Below are positions 1 through 9,844 of a stretch of DNA of 64,000 bases, in pieces (position 1 is the stretch's first letter; every line of letters begins with the position of its first letter). The notes beneath the pieces are model-generated. The model did no database searches. It was not told the origin of the DNA and worked only from the letters and a program-made list of their open reading frames with translations. Source of the stretch: Closterium sp. Naga37s-1 (taxonomy: Eukaryota > Streptophyta > Zygnematophyceae > Desmidiales > Closteriaceae). The position numbers were made by a program, and so were the translations under genes. The stretch is taken from assembly GCA_947471745.1 (NCBI GenBank), contig CANJKZ010000092.1:4017001-4081000 (forward strand), written 5' to 3'.

Positions 1-489
1 TGTGAGTGCCCTGGTTGTGTGGTTGTCGGTGTAGCCTGTAGTAGGGGCATTGGGGATGTGAGTGCCCTGGTTGTGAGGCACCCGTGCATTCGGGATGTGA
101 GTGAGTGCTGGGATGGGATTGTGTGGTTGTAGCTGTAGGGGAACTGCGTGTGGTATGAGAGAGGCAAGGTCCCTGTGGATGGAACTAGACCTGATGCCCC
201 TGGTGGCGTTCACGAAGATCACTCCTCCGCTCCCCCTGTCGTCCCCCCCCCCCCCCACACGCACCCCTGCAGCGCCTACACCCCTGCAGCGCCTGCACCC
301 AGCGCCTGCACCCCTGCAGCGGCTCTTGCCAGCACTCAATCAACTGGCGGCGTCCTTCAGAGGCAAGGTGCCCTTGGAGCTCGACTTGATGCCCGTGGTG
401 GCGCTCATGAAGATTGACGCGGACAAAGAGGGCGACCACTCTCTAACACTCTCCTTCCTCTCCTGTATCCCGTACACCCCTCCTTACAG
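1..489 (+). repeat. Intron with partial upstream copies of the next exon
   Basis: No complete exon is seen here. Two degenerate copies of the exon at 490-699 lie at about 165-226 and 340-430. Both contain the part encoding ELDLMP, and the second also includes the preceding helix (LNQLAASFRGK). The first 120 bases repeat a short motif around gtgagtgccctggttgtg. These look like duplicated exon fragments inside an intron of the ATXR3-like gene. Earlier exons of that gene would lie outside the window. Confidence 0.6.
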
Positions 490-3400
490 CGCCTGCTGCC
501 TGCCCTGAACCAGCTAGCAGCCTCGTTCAGAGGCAAGGTCCCCTTGGAGCTGGATCTGATGCCCGTGGTGGCGCTCATGAAGATTGACGCGGACAAGAAG
601 GGCGACCATGCGCTGAGGGACCTGTGCAAGACGCTTTACTCCGCCATGCGGGCACGGAGGAACATGAAGAAACCCGACAAGTACCTGGCTTACAGAAAGG
701 TACGTCTTTCAGTCAGCAAGTACGGTATATTCTATTGCAATGCAAGGAGTGCGCACTCACAAGGGAGGGCGACCACGCATTGAGGGACCTGTGCAAGGCG
801 CTGTACCCCGCTATGCGGGCGAGGAGGAACATGAAGAAACCTGACAAGTACCTGGCTTACAGGAAGGTGCGTGCTGCACTCTTGACTGGTACCCTGGTAA
901 TAATAGGTAGGAAGGCGAGTGGTGCAGAGACAACAAGCGTGGTGTGGGTTGTAGAGAGGGCAACCATGTGCTGAGGGACCTGTGCAAGACGCTTTACTCC
1001 GCCATGTAAGCACGGAGGAACATGAAGAAACCCGACAAGTACCTGGCTTACAGGAAGGTGCGTGCTTTGCTCCAGGCATTTAGGATGGTGAGTGGGTTTT
1101 TTATTTGGGAGGACTTCGTGGTGAATGGAGCTCTTCAGGGAGGTGTATCCTCCGTGCTTTGGCTAGTATGGTGCTTTAGTATCCAGCGCCGGCTCGGCTC
1201 TCGTCCTGCTTCTGCTCTCACTCCTGCTCCCCCTTCCTCTCCCGTTCCCGCTTCTGCTCCTGCATCTGCTCCCTGCCTTTCTTCTCCCAACAGGGCCAGG
1301 GTGTCGTGTGCAAGGCGCCTGAGGGCATTCTCAAGGAGGATTCCGTGATGGATTTTTTTTGGGGGAGGTGTACGCTCCTTGCTTCGGTTATGGTGCTTCA
1401 ACCTCCTGCTCCGCTCCCACTCCCACTCCTGCTCCTGTGTGCGTCTGTGTCCCCCCATTCTTGTCTGTTCCAGGGCCTGGGTGTGGTGTGCAAAGCCCCT
1501 AAGGGCATCCCTAAAGAAGATTTCGTGGTGGAGTTCTTTGGGGAGGTGTACCCTCCGTGCCCGCCTTGGCTGGTACTAGTAGGTTGCTTCAAGTTGCCGC
1601 TCCTTCTCCCACTCTTGCCTCCTCCCTCCTTCTTGTCCCTCACAGGGTCTGGGCGTGGTGTGCAAGGCGCCTGAGGGCATTCCCAAGGAGGATTTCGTGG
1701 TGGAGTTCTTTGGGGAGGTGTACCCTCCGTGGCGGTGGCACGAGAAGCAGGACGGCATTCGCATGATTCACAACAAGGAGGCTGTTTCTGAGTTTTACAA
1801 CATTCTGCTGGAACGGCCAAAGGGTGACGAGGCGGGGTACGATGTGTTGGTGGTGGATGCCATGCATCGAGCCAACTTTGCTTCTCGCCTCTGCCACTCC
1901 TGCAGCCCCAACTGCGAAGCCAAGTGAGTGGCCTGCTTCTCCTAGTTCGTTCAAGAGCAGGCGTTTTGTTAAGCTGAGTTCTGACTAGGCGCATCGTTTT
2001 TCGTCAAAAGCATTATTCATTGGAGCAGGCTGTTTTTTTTTTTTTTTTACGGTAAAAGTGACTTGAGTTTCCCCTTATTCCTCCATGTGCGCAACGTTTT
2101 GTCATCTCCCAGGGTGGTGGCAGTGGATGGGTCATATATGATTCACTCGGCACCTCATTGCTCTCCCTCCTTTCTCCCATACTTGCCTTTTTTCAGGGTG
2201 GTGGCAGTGGATATGTTTTACATGATAGGTGTGTACGCCATTCGCCACATCCTCACGTGTTGTCTTCTTCCACTCCGCCCCCATGTGCTCTCTTGTTCGT
2301 TCCCGTTGCAGGGTGGTGGCAGTGGACGGGTCGTACATGATCGGGGTGTACGCCATCCGCCACATCTTGCCAGGGGAGGAACTCACATTCGACTATAACT
2401 CCGTCACTGAGGTGTGTATGAAGCAAATGGTGAGTGAGGTGTGAGAAGCAATGAGGTGAGTGAGGTGTGAGAAGCAACGAGTTAGCTGACTCTGCCATAG
2501 TAGCTGACCACTGCTCTCACCTCACCTGCCAGGGGAGGAGCTCACATTCGACTGCAACTCCGTCACAGAGGTGAGGGCGATAAGTCATTGAGATGGGAAG
2601 GTGGGAGATGCGGCGAGGTGAGGTTGAGTGAGGCAGCGAGGTGAGGTTGAGTGAGGCAGCGAGGTGAGGTTGAGTGAGGCAGCGAGGTGAGGTTGAGTGA
2701 GGCAGCGAGGTGAGGTTGAGTGAGGCAGCAAGGTGAGGTTGAGTGAGGCAGCGAGGTGAGGTTGAGTGAGGCAGCGAGGTGAGGTTGAGTGAGGCAGCGA
2801 GGTGAGGTTGAGTGAGGCAGCGAGGTGAGGTTGAGTGAGGCAGCGAGGTGAGGTTGAGTGAGGCAGCGAGGTGAGGTTGAGTGAGGCAGCGAGGTGAGGT
2901 TGAGTGAGGCAGCGAGGTGAGGTTGAGTGAGGCAGCGAGGTGAGGTTGAGTGAGGCAGCGAGGTGAGGTTGAGTGAGGCAGCGAGGTGAGGTTGAGTGAG
3001 GCAGCGAGGTGAGGTTGAGTGAGGCAGCGAGGTGAGGTTGAGTGAGGCAGCGAGGTGAGGTTGAGTGAGGCAGCGAGGTGAGGTTGAGTGAGGCAGCGAG
3101 GTGAGAGGGAGATGGGGAGGGAGAAGCACAAGACATGACTTTTGAGAATTCTCAAAAGTCATTCCAATATAGATGGGGAGGGAGAAGCACAAGACATTAC
3201 TTTTGAGAATTCTCAAAAGTCATTCCAATATAGATGGGGAGGGAGAAGCACAAGACATGATCGGCGTGTTTTGAGGCGCCTCAAAAGAAGCACAAGACAT
3301 GATCGGCGTGTTTTGAGGCGCCTCAAAAGAAGCACAAGACATGATCGGCGTGTTTTGAGGCGCCTCAAAAGAAGCACAAGACATGATCGGCGTGTTTTGA

Positions 3401-6400
3401 GGCGCCTCAAATGAAGCACAAGACATGATCTGCGTGTTTTGAGGCGCCTCAAAAGAAGCACAAGACATGATCGGCGTGTTTTGAGGCGCCTCAAAAGAAG
3501 CACAAGACATGATCGGCGTGTTTTGAGGCGCCTCAAAAGAAGCACAAGACATGATCGGCGTGTTTTGAGGCGCCTCAAAAGAAGCACAAGACATGATCGG
3601 CGTGTTTTGAGGCGCCTCAAAAGAAGCACAAGACATGATCGGCGTGTACGCCATTCCCTTCGCCACATCTTGCCCGGGGAGGAGCTCACCTTCGACCATA
3701 ACTCCGTCACTGAGGTGAGGCCGATGCAGAGACAAATGGAGAAGCATTTTTCTTCAACAGTAGCTTTTGCTGCAAGGACAGCATTTTTCTTCAACAGTAG
3801 CTTTTGCACTTGGGAAGGGTGGGGGGGCAAGTGGCAGAAGGCAAGGCAGTCCTACATTCACGTGATGGTTTTTGAGAATTCTCAAAAACCAGCAAGTGGC
3901 AGAAGGCAATCCTACATGCACGTGATCATCCAGCACCATGAGGTGGTGCGGCGGCAAGGGGGGGAGAGTGGGGGGGCTTGTGCTTGTAGAGCCTTTTTAA
4001 CTCGGTTTCTCTTCCTCCTTTCTCCCCTTCCCCTTCCCCACATTAGAGTGTGGAAGAAAACAAGCAGGCTGTCTGCTTATGCGGCCACCGCTACTGCAAG
4101 GGAAGCTACCTGCACCTGGGGGGAGGCCAGTCGTACACGCACGTGATCAGCCAACACCATGCGTTCTTCCCCTGTCCCATCCCTCCCCCCATCAGAGCGT
4201 AGAAGAGTACAAGCAGGCCGTATGCCTATGCGGCCACCGCTACTGCAAGGGCAGCTACCTGCACCTGGGGGGAGGGCAGTCGTACACGCACGTGATAAGC
4301 CAGCACCATGCGGTGGTGCGGCGGCATGCGCTGCTGCTGATGGCGTCAACAGGGGGAGGCATCACGGAGGCCGAGGAGAGTGCTTTGCGCCGGGCTGGCA
4401 TTGGCAGCAGCTTGCTCTCTGACCTCCCAGATTGGGCCATCCGCTACACTGCCCTGCTTGTAAGTGGTTACGTGCTGCTTTTCTCTCTGTCGTAGGCTGG
4501 TGAGGCGGCATGCGCTGCTGCTGATGGCGTCAACAGGGGCAGGCATCACGGAGGCCAAGGAGAGTGCTTTGAGAAGGGCCGGCATCGGCAGCAGCCTGCT
4601 TTCGGAGCTTCCGGATTGGGCCATCCGTTACACCGCCTTGCTGGTGAGTGCTGCTGTGCTCTCTCCACTAGCGCTTGACCCTCAACTAGCGCCTTACGTA
4701 TAAGCGGCAGTCGTACACGCACGTGATAAGCCAGCACCATGTCGTGGTGCAGCGGCATGCGCTGCTGCTAATGGCGTCAACAGGGGGAGGCATCACGGAG
4801 GCCGAGGAGAGTGCTCTAAGAAGGGCCGGCATCGGCACACCACTCGTTACCTGTTACCGGAGCTGATACTCGTGGAGCGGGAAGCAAAAGGGAATCATTC
4901 TTTGTCTGATTCGTTCTTTTTCTCCTTTTTCTCTTTTGCTCAGATGGAGTTCATCGAGGAGGAGAAGTACCTGTTACCGGAGCTGATTGTAAAGGAGCGT
5001 CTGGGCGAGAGGGCGAAGCAGGGCAGGCACAGGCGTCCCTCTGATGCCACCGCTGCCGCCGCTGCTGCTTGTGGTAGCGACTCTGCTGGTGCCAAGGCGG
5101 CTGTTGCTGGTGGTGGTGCTGCTGCTGCTGATGGCGCTGCTACTGGCGGTAATGGTGCGGGTGCTGCTGTTACTGGTAACGGTGCTAATGGTGGTGGCAC
5201 TGAGAGGGAGCAGGGAAAAGGGGCGGATGAAAGGGTAGGAGGAGGAGTGTGTAAAGTTGAGGAGGGAGAAGGAGGGGGAGTAGGAGGTGGAGGCGGAAGA
5301 GGGGGAATAGGGGAGCTTGCTTCTGGTGCTGCTGGTGTGAATGGTGGGAGGCGCGATGGGAGTGGGGATGGGAAGAAGGAGGAAGATGAGGCAGATGTGA
5401 AGGCAGATGTGAAGGCAGATGTGAAGGCAGCTGCAGCAGGAATTGAGAGGATGGATATGGCAGGGAGAGGCAGGGAAGGGGATGGTGGTCGCGGCGGCGG
5501 CAGTGGTGGTGTTGCTGCTGCCGATGCTGGTTGTAAGGTCAATGGAAGTGCAAAAGGAGCTGCTGCTGGTTGTGATGTTCGTGGCGTGAACGGTTTTCAC
5601 AGCAATTCATTGAAGAATGCTGGTGTAGCTGCTAGTGCGGTTGGGAACGGTGCTAGAGATGGTGCGAGCGGTGCAGAGGGGCATGATTGCAATGATGGCA
5701 ACAATGGTGATGCCAAGGGTTGTGATGGTAAGGGTTGTGATGCCAATGGGGCTGGTTCTAGTAACGGGGATGGTGATAAGGAGGATACTGAGAGTGAGGA
5801 GAGTGAGGAGGGGAGCGACGAGGAATACGCTCAGGAGGAGGAAGAGGAGGATGATGAGGATGGGTACTCGTCAGGTGAGGAGAGGAGGCGGAGGAAGAGG
5901 AAGAAGAGAGAGAAGCAGCAGAAACAGAAGCAGCCGGAGCAGCAGGGTCAGGGGCAGCAGAAGCAGGAGCAGCAGGAAGAGGAAGAGGAGGATGAGGAGG
6001 AGGGGTGGGATTTGGAAGAAGATGCCAGAAACGAGGTGCGTTCAATCGAGCCCCATTTGGAGGCCATGGTGCAATACGTGGCAGCAATTTATTGAAAGTG
6101 ACACCGGAGTAGGTGAAATGGTGTTTACGTAGGAAGAAGATGCCAGAAACGAGGTGCGTTCAATCGAGCCCCATTTGGAGGCCATGGTGCAATACGTGGC
6201 AGCAATTTATTGAAAGTGACACCGGAGTAGGTGTAATGGTGTTTGCGTAGGAAGAAGATGCCAGAAACGAGGTGCGTTTTATTGTTTTTACAGTAGGACG
6301 CAAAAAACAATCTGAGGAGTTAGGAAGGAGATGGATAGTAGGTAGCAAGGTGAGAGGGCATGAGCTCGTGCACAAGGTGTGGTGTGGGAAGGCTAGTTTT

Positions 6401-8655
6401 GAGGCGCCTCAAAACAAGGTGTGGTGTGGGAAGGCTAGTTTTGAGGCGCCTCAAAACAAGGTGTGGTGTGGGAAGGCTAGTTTTGAGGCGCCTCAAACAA
6501 GGTGTGGTGTGGGAAGGCTAGTTTTGAGGCGCCTCAAAACAAGGTGTGGTGTGGGAAGGCTAGTTTTGAGGCGCCTCAAAACAAGGTGTGGTGTGGGAAG
6601 GCTAGTTTTGAGGCGCCTCAAACAAGGTGTGGTGTGGGAAGGCTAGTTTTGAGGCGCCTCAAAACAAGGTGTGGTGTGGGAAGGCTAGTTTTGAGGCGCC
6701 TCAAAACAAGGTGTGGTGTGGGAAGGCTAGTTTTGAGGCGCCTCAAAACAAGGTGTGGTGTGGGAAGGCTAGTTTTGAGGCGCCTCAAACAAGGTGTGGT
6801 GTGGGAAGGCTAGTTTTGAGGCGCCTCAAAACAAGGTGTGGTGTGGGAAGGCTAGTTTTGAGGCGCCTCAAAACAAGGTGTGGTGTGGGAAGGCTAGTTT
6901 TGAGGCGCCTCAAACAAGGTGTGGTGTGGGAAGGCTAGTTTTGAGGCGCCTCAAAACAAGGTGTGGTGTGGGAAGGGCTCTGCCGTTGCCAGCCATGCTG
7001 AAACTGTCTGCTGCTGCTTCTGTTTGCTGTGCTTCATGATTTGCTTTCCCCTGCCCCCTCCTTCCGACTCTCAGGCTGGAGGAGTGTACCTAGAGGTGCG
7101 GCTGGTGGAGGAGTGTACCTAGAGAATTCTCAAAAGTCGCACCAATGTACCAAGGAACACTACCTAGGCAGGCTGCAGAACCTGGCGATCACAATGGGCC
7201 GCGTGCGCTACGGCCTCAAGTCGCTCTCTCTGTTGCCTTCTGCTCCCCCTTCTCCTTTCACTTCTCCCCACCCTCAGGCTGAAGGAGTCTACCTAGGTCG
7301 CTTACAGAACCTAGCGATCACAATGGACAGGGTGCGATACTGCCTCAAGTCACTCTACGGAGATCCCAAGGCCGGCCCGCCGCCCCTGCGCCTGGTGACG
7401 GCGCACGAGCTCGTGCGCAAGGTGTGGGGCGGCGAGGGCTCCGTGGTGGCGGTGCTGCTGCGCTGCATCGCTCTGCACCTCGACCGCCCGGCGTTTGTGG
7501 CGTTCCGGCAGCGCGTGAGGGAGAGGACACCTAAACCCAATGCTCACGCGCTCAAACGCAGCCTATTGTGGTGAGTTGTGGGGAAAGTGGCAGGGTTTAG
7601 GGTTCGGGGTTGCATAAGTGTGGGGGGGAAAGGGGGGGTAAGGGAAGAGGATGTGCGAGGGTGGGTGGGCAAGCACAACCGCAGTTACTTTCTCTGCTCC
7701 TTCTCTCACCTCGGTGGCTGATTCTCTCCCCTATTCTCACCTCTCTCCCTCTTCCTCTCCTGTTCTCTGATTTTTTCTCGGTCCCCTTTTTCCCTTTGCA
7801 TTCTTCTCTTTCCCAGGCTGCGGGATGAGCTGCTTCAGCTGCCCGTGACTGCGGGCAGCCGAAACGACGCAGCGGCCGATCTGATCCATCTATACGCCTA
7901 CACCACCAACGTATTCGCCTTGCACGAGTACCCCCCTTTCGACTCCCCACCCATGACCATAGTTGCATCTGACCTCGGCCGAAACATCGCCTCGCCCTCT
8001 CCCTCCGTCCCACCGCCCTCCTCCTCCTCCTCCTTCGCGCACTACCCTCAGCAAGACGAGTGGGAGTGGGTGAAGGAATACGACAGCGATTACATTTCCG
8101 GGCAGCTGATATTTTGGTTCAAGCAGACGCTGGTGGATCCGGGCAAGGCGTTGAGGGCGTTGAGAAGGGGGTGTCTTCTCTTGCCAGACCCATCGTCTTG
8201 TTACTCCAAGAACCCGCTGCAAGCTCTGCCGAGGGCGTATGGGCAGAGGGAGAGGAGGTCGCTGCTGCATCGCATGGTGAGCTCTGTCAGTGATGAGTTA
8301 TGTTGATATTCCGCTTTTCCCGGCTGTTTCTCCTCCATCCCTCTCCCCTCCCTCCCATCCCTTGTCTCCCCTCCCTTCCTTTGGCCCTCCCTCATAATGT
8401 TCTCCCTTGTCTCTGCTACTGCGCACCCAATCCACCCCCTCAACACACAATCAATTCCTGCCCTAACAGGAAAAGATGCCCGAGAAGCCGTGGCCCAAAT
8501 CGTCCGAATCGTCCATCTGGGACTTCCGGTCAGCCCGAAAACTTTTCGGCTCGCCAATGCTTGATGCTGCGATCGCAGCGAAGCCGTTGGATCCTGAGAT
8601 GGTGGCTTGGTTCAAGAACCGACCAATCACGTACGTTGGCCCATATGACACGTAA
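490..8655 (+). CDS. ATXR3: ATXR3/SDG2-like SET-domain histone H3 lysine methyltransferase (5' partial)
   Basis: Exons are 490-699, 1646-1923, 2312-2411, 4196-4459, 4944-6035, 7278-7570, 7817-8276 and 8470-8655 (stop TAA). All have GT-AG borders and compatible phases, giving about 960 C-terminal residues. The order is a helical segment (DKYLAYRK), the SET domain (GLGVVCK, EKQDGIR, YNILLERPKGD), the AdoMet/catalytic motif RLCHSCSPNC, then GEELTFDYN and the post-SET Cys cluster CLCGHRYCKG. The tail characteristic of plant ATXR3 follows (YLGRLQNL, DAAADLIHLYAY, GQLIFW, FGSPMLD). ATXR3/SDG2 is the main plant H3K4 trimethyltransferase, so a nuclear chromatin role follows from the family. Exon 4944-6035 carries a long Gly/Ala-rich and then acidic insertion. 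The introns hold many partial exon copies and two palindrome arrays. The start codon is outside the window. Confidence 0.9.
767..1060 (+). repeat. Two downstream decoy copies of the 490-699 exon
   Basis: About 100 bp of the 3' end of exon 490-699, together with its donor, is repeated at about 768-867 and 962-1057. The first copy stays open in frame. The second has an in-frame TAA at CGG GCA of the original (atgtaagca), so it is dead. Both keep the sequence aggaaggtgcgt around the donor. Confidence 0.75.
1290..1565 (+). repeat. Two upstream decoy copies of the SET exon start
   Basis: The first ~85 bp of exon 1646-1923 occurs at about 1294-1370 and 1475-1560, each behind a pyrimidine tract and an AG. 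The copies diverge stepwise: the first has a T-run indel in the part matching VVEFFGEV, while the second is nearly intact but lacks the rest of the exon. Confidence 0.75.
2108..2275 (+). repeat. Two upstream decoy copies of exon 2312-2411
   Basis: Copies of the segment encoding VVAVDGSYMIGVYAIRH start at about 2112 and 2198, each after a T/C-rich tract and AG. Both are cut short before the GEELTFDYN part. Confidence 0.7.
2525..2580 (+). repeat. Downstream decoy copy of exon 2312-2411 3' end
   Basis: The segment gccaggggaggagctcacat and the following bases to the donor gaggtgagg repeat the end of exon 2312-2411 (PGEELTFDYNSVTE). The TAT codon is changed to TGC. The 23-bp minisatellite begins about 35 bases after this donor. 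Confidence 0.7.
2615..3104. repeat. 23-bp minisatellite, about 21 copies
   Basis: The unit is gaggtgaggttgagtgaggc plus agc (23 bp), repeated about 21 times almost without change. Each unit contains gag|gtgagg, a good 5' splice-site match, and resembles the sequence at the donor of the decoy just upstream. The length is not a multiple of three, so open frames through it on the minus strand are artefacts. Confidence 0.95.
3135..3645. repeat. Palindrome array 1: two AATT and nine GCGC 18-mers
   Basis: Two copies of a ~62-bp unit ending in the palindrome with core AATT (3140-3157 and about 3201-3218) are followed by nine copies of a 42-bp unit. Each 42-bp unit is 24 bp of local sequence (gaagcacaagacatgatcgg plus cgtg) and the 18-bp palindrome TTTTGAGGCGCCTCAAAA. 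The first GCGC palindrome is at 3269-3286 and the last at 3605-3622, with exact 42-bp spacing. The 24-bp host part includes ATGATCGGCGTG, the start of the decoy exon that follows at 3634. Confidence 0.95.
3634..3716 (+). repeat. Decoy exon copy after palindrome array 1
   Basis: This repeats the second half of exon 2312-2411 (MIGVYAIRH to NSVTE) up to a gaggtgag donor. An extra 'ccctt' breaks the frame after YAI. It fuses directly to the last array unit, which shows that the array grew out of this copy. Confidence 0.7.
3717..4190 (+). repeat. Partial upstream copies of exon 4196-4459
   Basis: Fragments of the exon encoding SVEEYKQAVCLCGHRYCKG and the following SYTHVISQHH occur at about 3848-3868, 3900-3950 and 4047-4165. 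The last retains an acceptor-like tract. An AATT palindrome with matching inverted flanks (ggttttt...aaaaacc) sits at about 3868-3890 between two of them. A ~32-bp direct repeat (cagcatttttcttcaacagt) lies at 3742-3800. Confidence 0.65.
4495..4835 (+). repeat. Two downstream decoy copies of exon 4196-4459
   Basis: The 3' half of the exon (RRHALLLMASTG onward) is repeated at about 4499-4645, complete with a gtgagt donor, and at about 4708-4835. The first copy is open and differs from the real exon by a few conservative changes. It could act as an alternative exon. Confidence 0.75.
6120..6275 (+). repeat. 118-bp tandem repeat of the exon 4944-6035 3' end
   Basis: The sequence from gaagaagatgccagaaacga through the donor and about 90 bp of intron is repeated at 118-bp spacing (ggaagaagatg at 6014, 6132 and 6250). 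The third copy diverges after the donor. Only the first copy is joined to an open exon. Confidence 0.9.
6370..6975. repeat. Palindrome array 2: fourteen GCGC 18-mers
   Basis: Fourteen palindromes TTTTGAGGCGCCTCAAAA (first 6397-6414, last 6939-6956) alternate with a 24-bp host segment (caaggtgtggtgtgggaagg plus ctag). The period is 42 bp; four units are 41 bp because one A is missing. The host segment is a partial copy of the exon part at about 7412-7440 (HELVRKVWGGEG), and the copied context gagctcgtg precedes the array at about 6361. Confidence 0.95.
7072..7230 (+). repeat. Upstream decoy copy of exon 7278-7570
   Basis: This is a copy of the exon start (GRLQNLAITMGRVRYGLKSL). It is interrupted by a short duplication of gctggaggagtgtacctaga and a half palindrome (gagaattctcaaaa at about 7121-7134). 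Confidence 0.65.
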
Positions 8656-9844
8656 GCGAAGTGAGTAATGAGTGAGTAGCAAGCAGTGACATGCACCAGA
8701 ACGCATGTAGATAGTGACTCGGAGGATAGTGTAGGCCTGTAGCTGGCTAGTCGCTGAAAGTCTACAAGGACAACTTCACTGCTGCGGTCTTTCAGGCGGT
8801 AATAGCAGTTGTTGGGACGCATTAAGGATGTAGGATGTTTAGCTTCAGGTGGTGGCTGAGTGCCATAGCTCTGACAAAATCGGTTGAGCAGCCATCGTGG
8901 AAGAATGGATGAGGGTTGTAGATTCGATCTGGTGGACGCAGCAACACAGCAGGTTGGGTTGGAGGAGCTCCATGGAGCACTGTGCAGATAGCAGCCGGTA
9001 ATTAGGCTGGATATGTTCGAGAATCCCTACTGGAGCAGCAGGCAGTTAGGCAAGAGGGTTGGAGGATCCCCAATGGAGCAGCAGCAGATCTCTCATGCAC
9101 TGCGCGGATAGCAGCAGGTGGTTAGGCTAGGTGATGGAGCTGAGTGAGAGGAGCAACATGCGAACTCGGTTTGTCATGCGCGAACAGAGGTAGTTAGGCT
9201 GGATGGGTTGGAGGATCTCCAATGGAGCAAGCAGCAGATCTCTCAAGTGCTGCATTGATAGCAGCCAGCAGGTAGTTAGGCTTGATGGGTCAGGATTCCC
9301 ACTGGAGCCGTAGCAGATCTCTCAAGTGCTGCACTGATCCCAACAAGTGGAACAGACAAGCTCATTCTGTTTATACACGAAGGAGCAGCAGGCATTGCAT
9401 GGGTCCTCTACAGAGCTAGATGTCACGATACGGTAGAAGAAGCAGCAGCTGCGAGTAGTGGAGGGGCCATTACTTACTGCTGCAGACAAACTTGCAGCTG
9501 AGCATCACCTGGGTTAGCAGGGCTCCTCTGTGTATACATGCATGGAGCAGCATTGGTGCTGTGTTTCATGCACCTCTGTAGGCTCGACTGGGTCGTCGCC
9601 AGCAGGGGAAATGGCATTGGAAGCCAAGCTGATGGATATACTTACGCTTGCAACATATTAGTTGCAGAGCAGGTTGACCTGGTGGTTGACCAGACACAAT
9701 ACCACAACTGGCAGTAACTAACAGACTGATCCATTGACCTAGAAACATTATTGACATAAGATTCTGAAGCTTGCCTCTTGTCTCCAATTGCTTTAATTTT
9801 GTTGTATTGATAGTAGTTATGCTGATTCCATCACCCGAACTCAC
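8656..9844. other. Intergenic region with degenerate ~100-bp repeats
   Basis: No gene is supported. Between about 8930 and 9330 there are three or four diverged copies of a ~100-bp unit. Each contains ggttggaggat, caatggagcagcagcagatc, tctcaagtgctgc and gatagcagcaggtagttagg. The unit has no convincing open frame and could be a degraded non-coding repeat. The stretch 9350-9844 probably holds the 3' end of the minus-strand gene, but no further exon was resolved. Confidence 0.5.

Noticed and set aside
2517..3216. Minus-strand open frames of ~200 residues made of repeated LPHSTSPRCLTQPHLAAS
   Set aside because: They arise because a 23-bp tandem repeat without stops is open in all frames; there is no start context or family support.
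3213..3830. Long open frames through palindrome array 1
   Set aside because: A 42-bp repeat keeps its frame, so any stop-free unit gives a long open frame. The unit is a fragment of an exon plus a palindrome.
5635..6132. Alternative-frame Met/Arg-rich open frame in the ATXR3 insertion
   Set aside because: Shadow frame of the acidic low-complexity coding sequence, which connects in phase to both neighbouring exons.
3244..6975. CRISPR-like regular arrays
   Set aside because: Repeats and 'spacers' are both identical from unit to unit, the repeat is a perfect palindrome, and the DNA is clearly eukaryotic.
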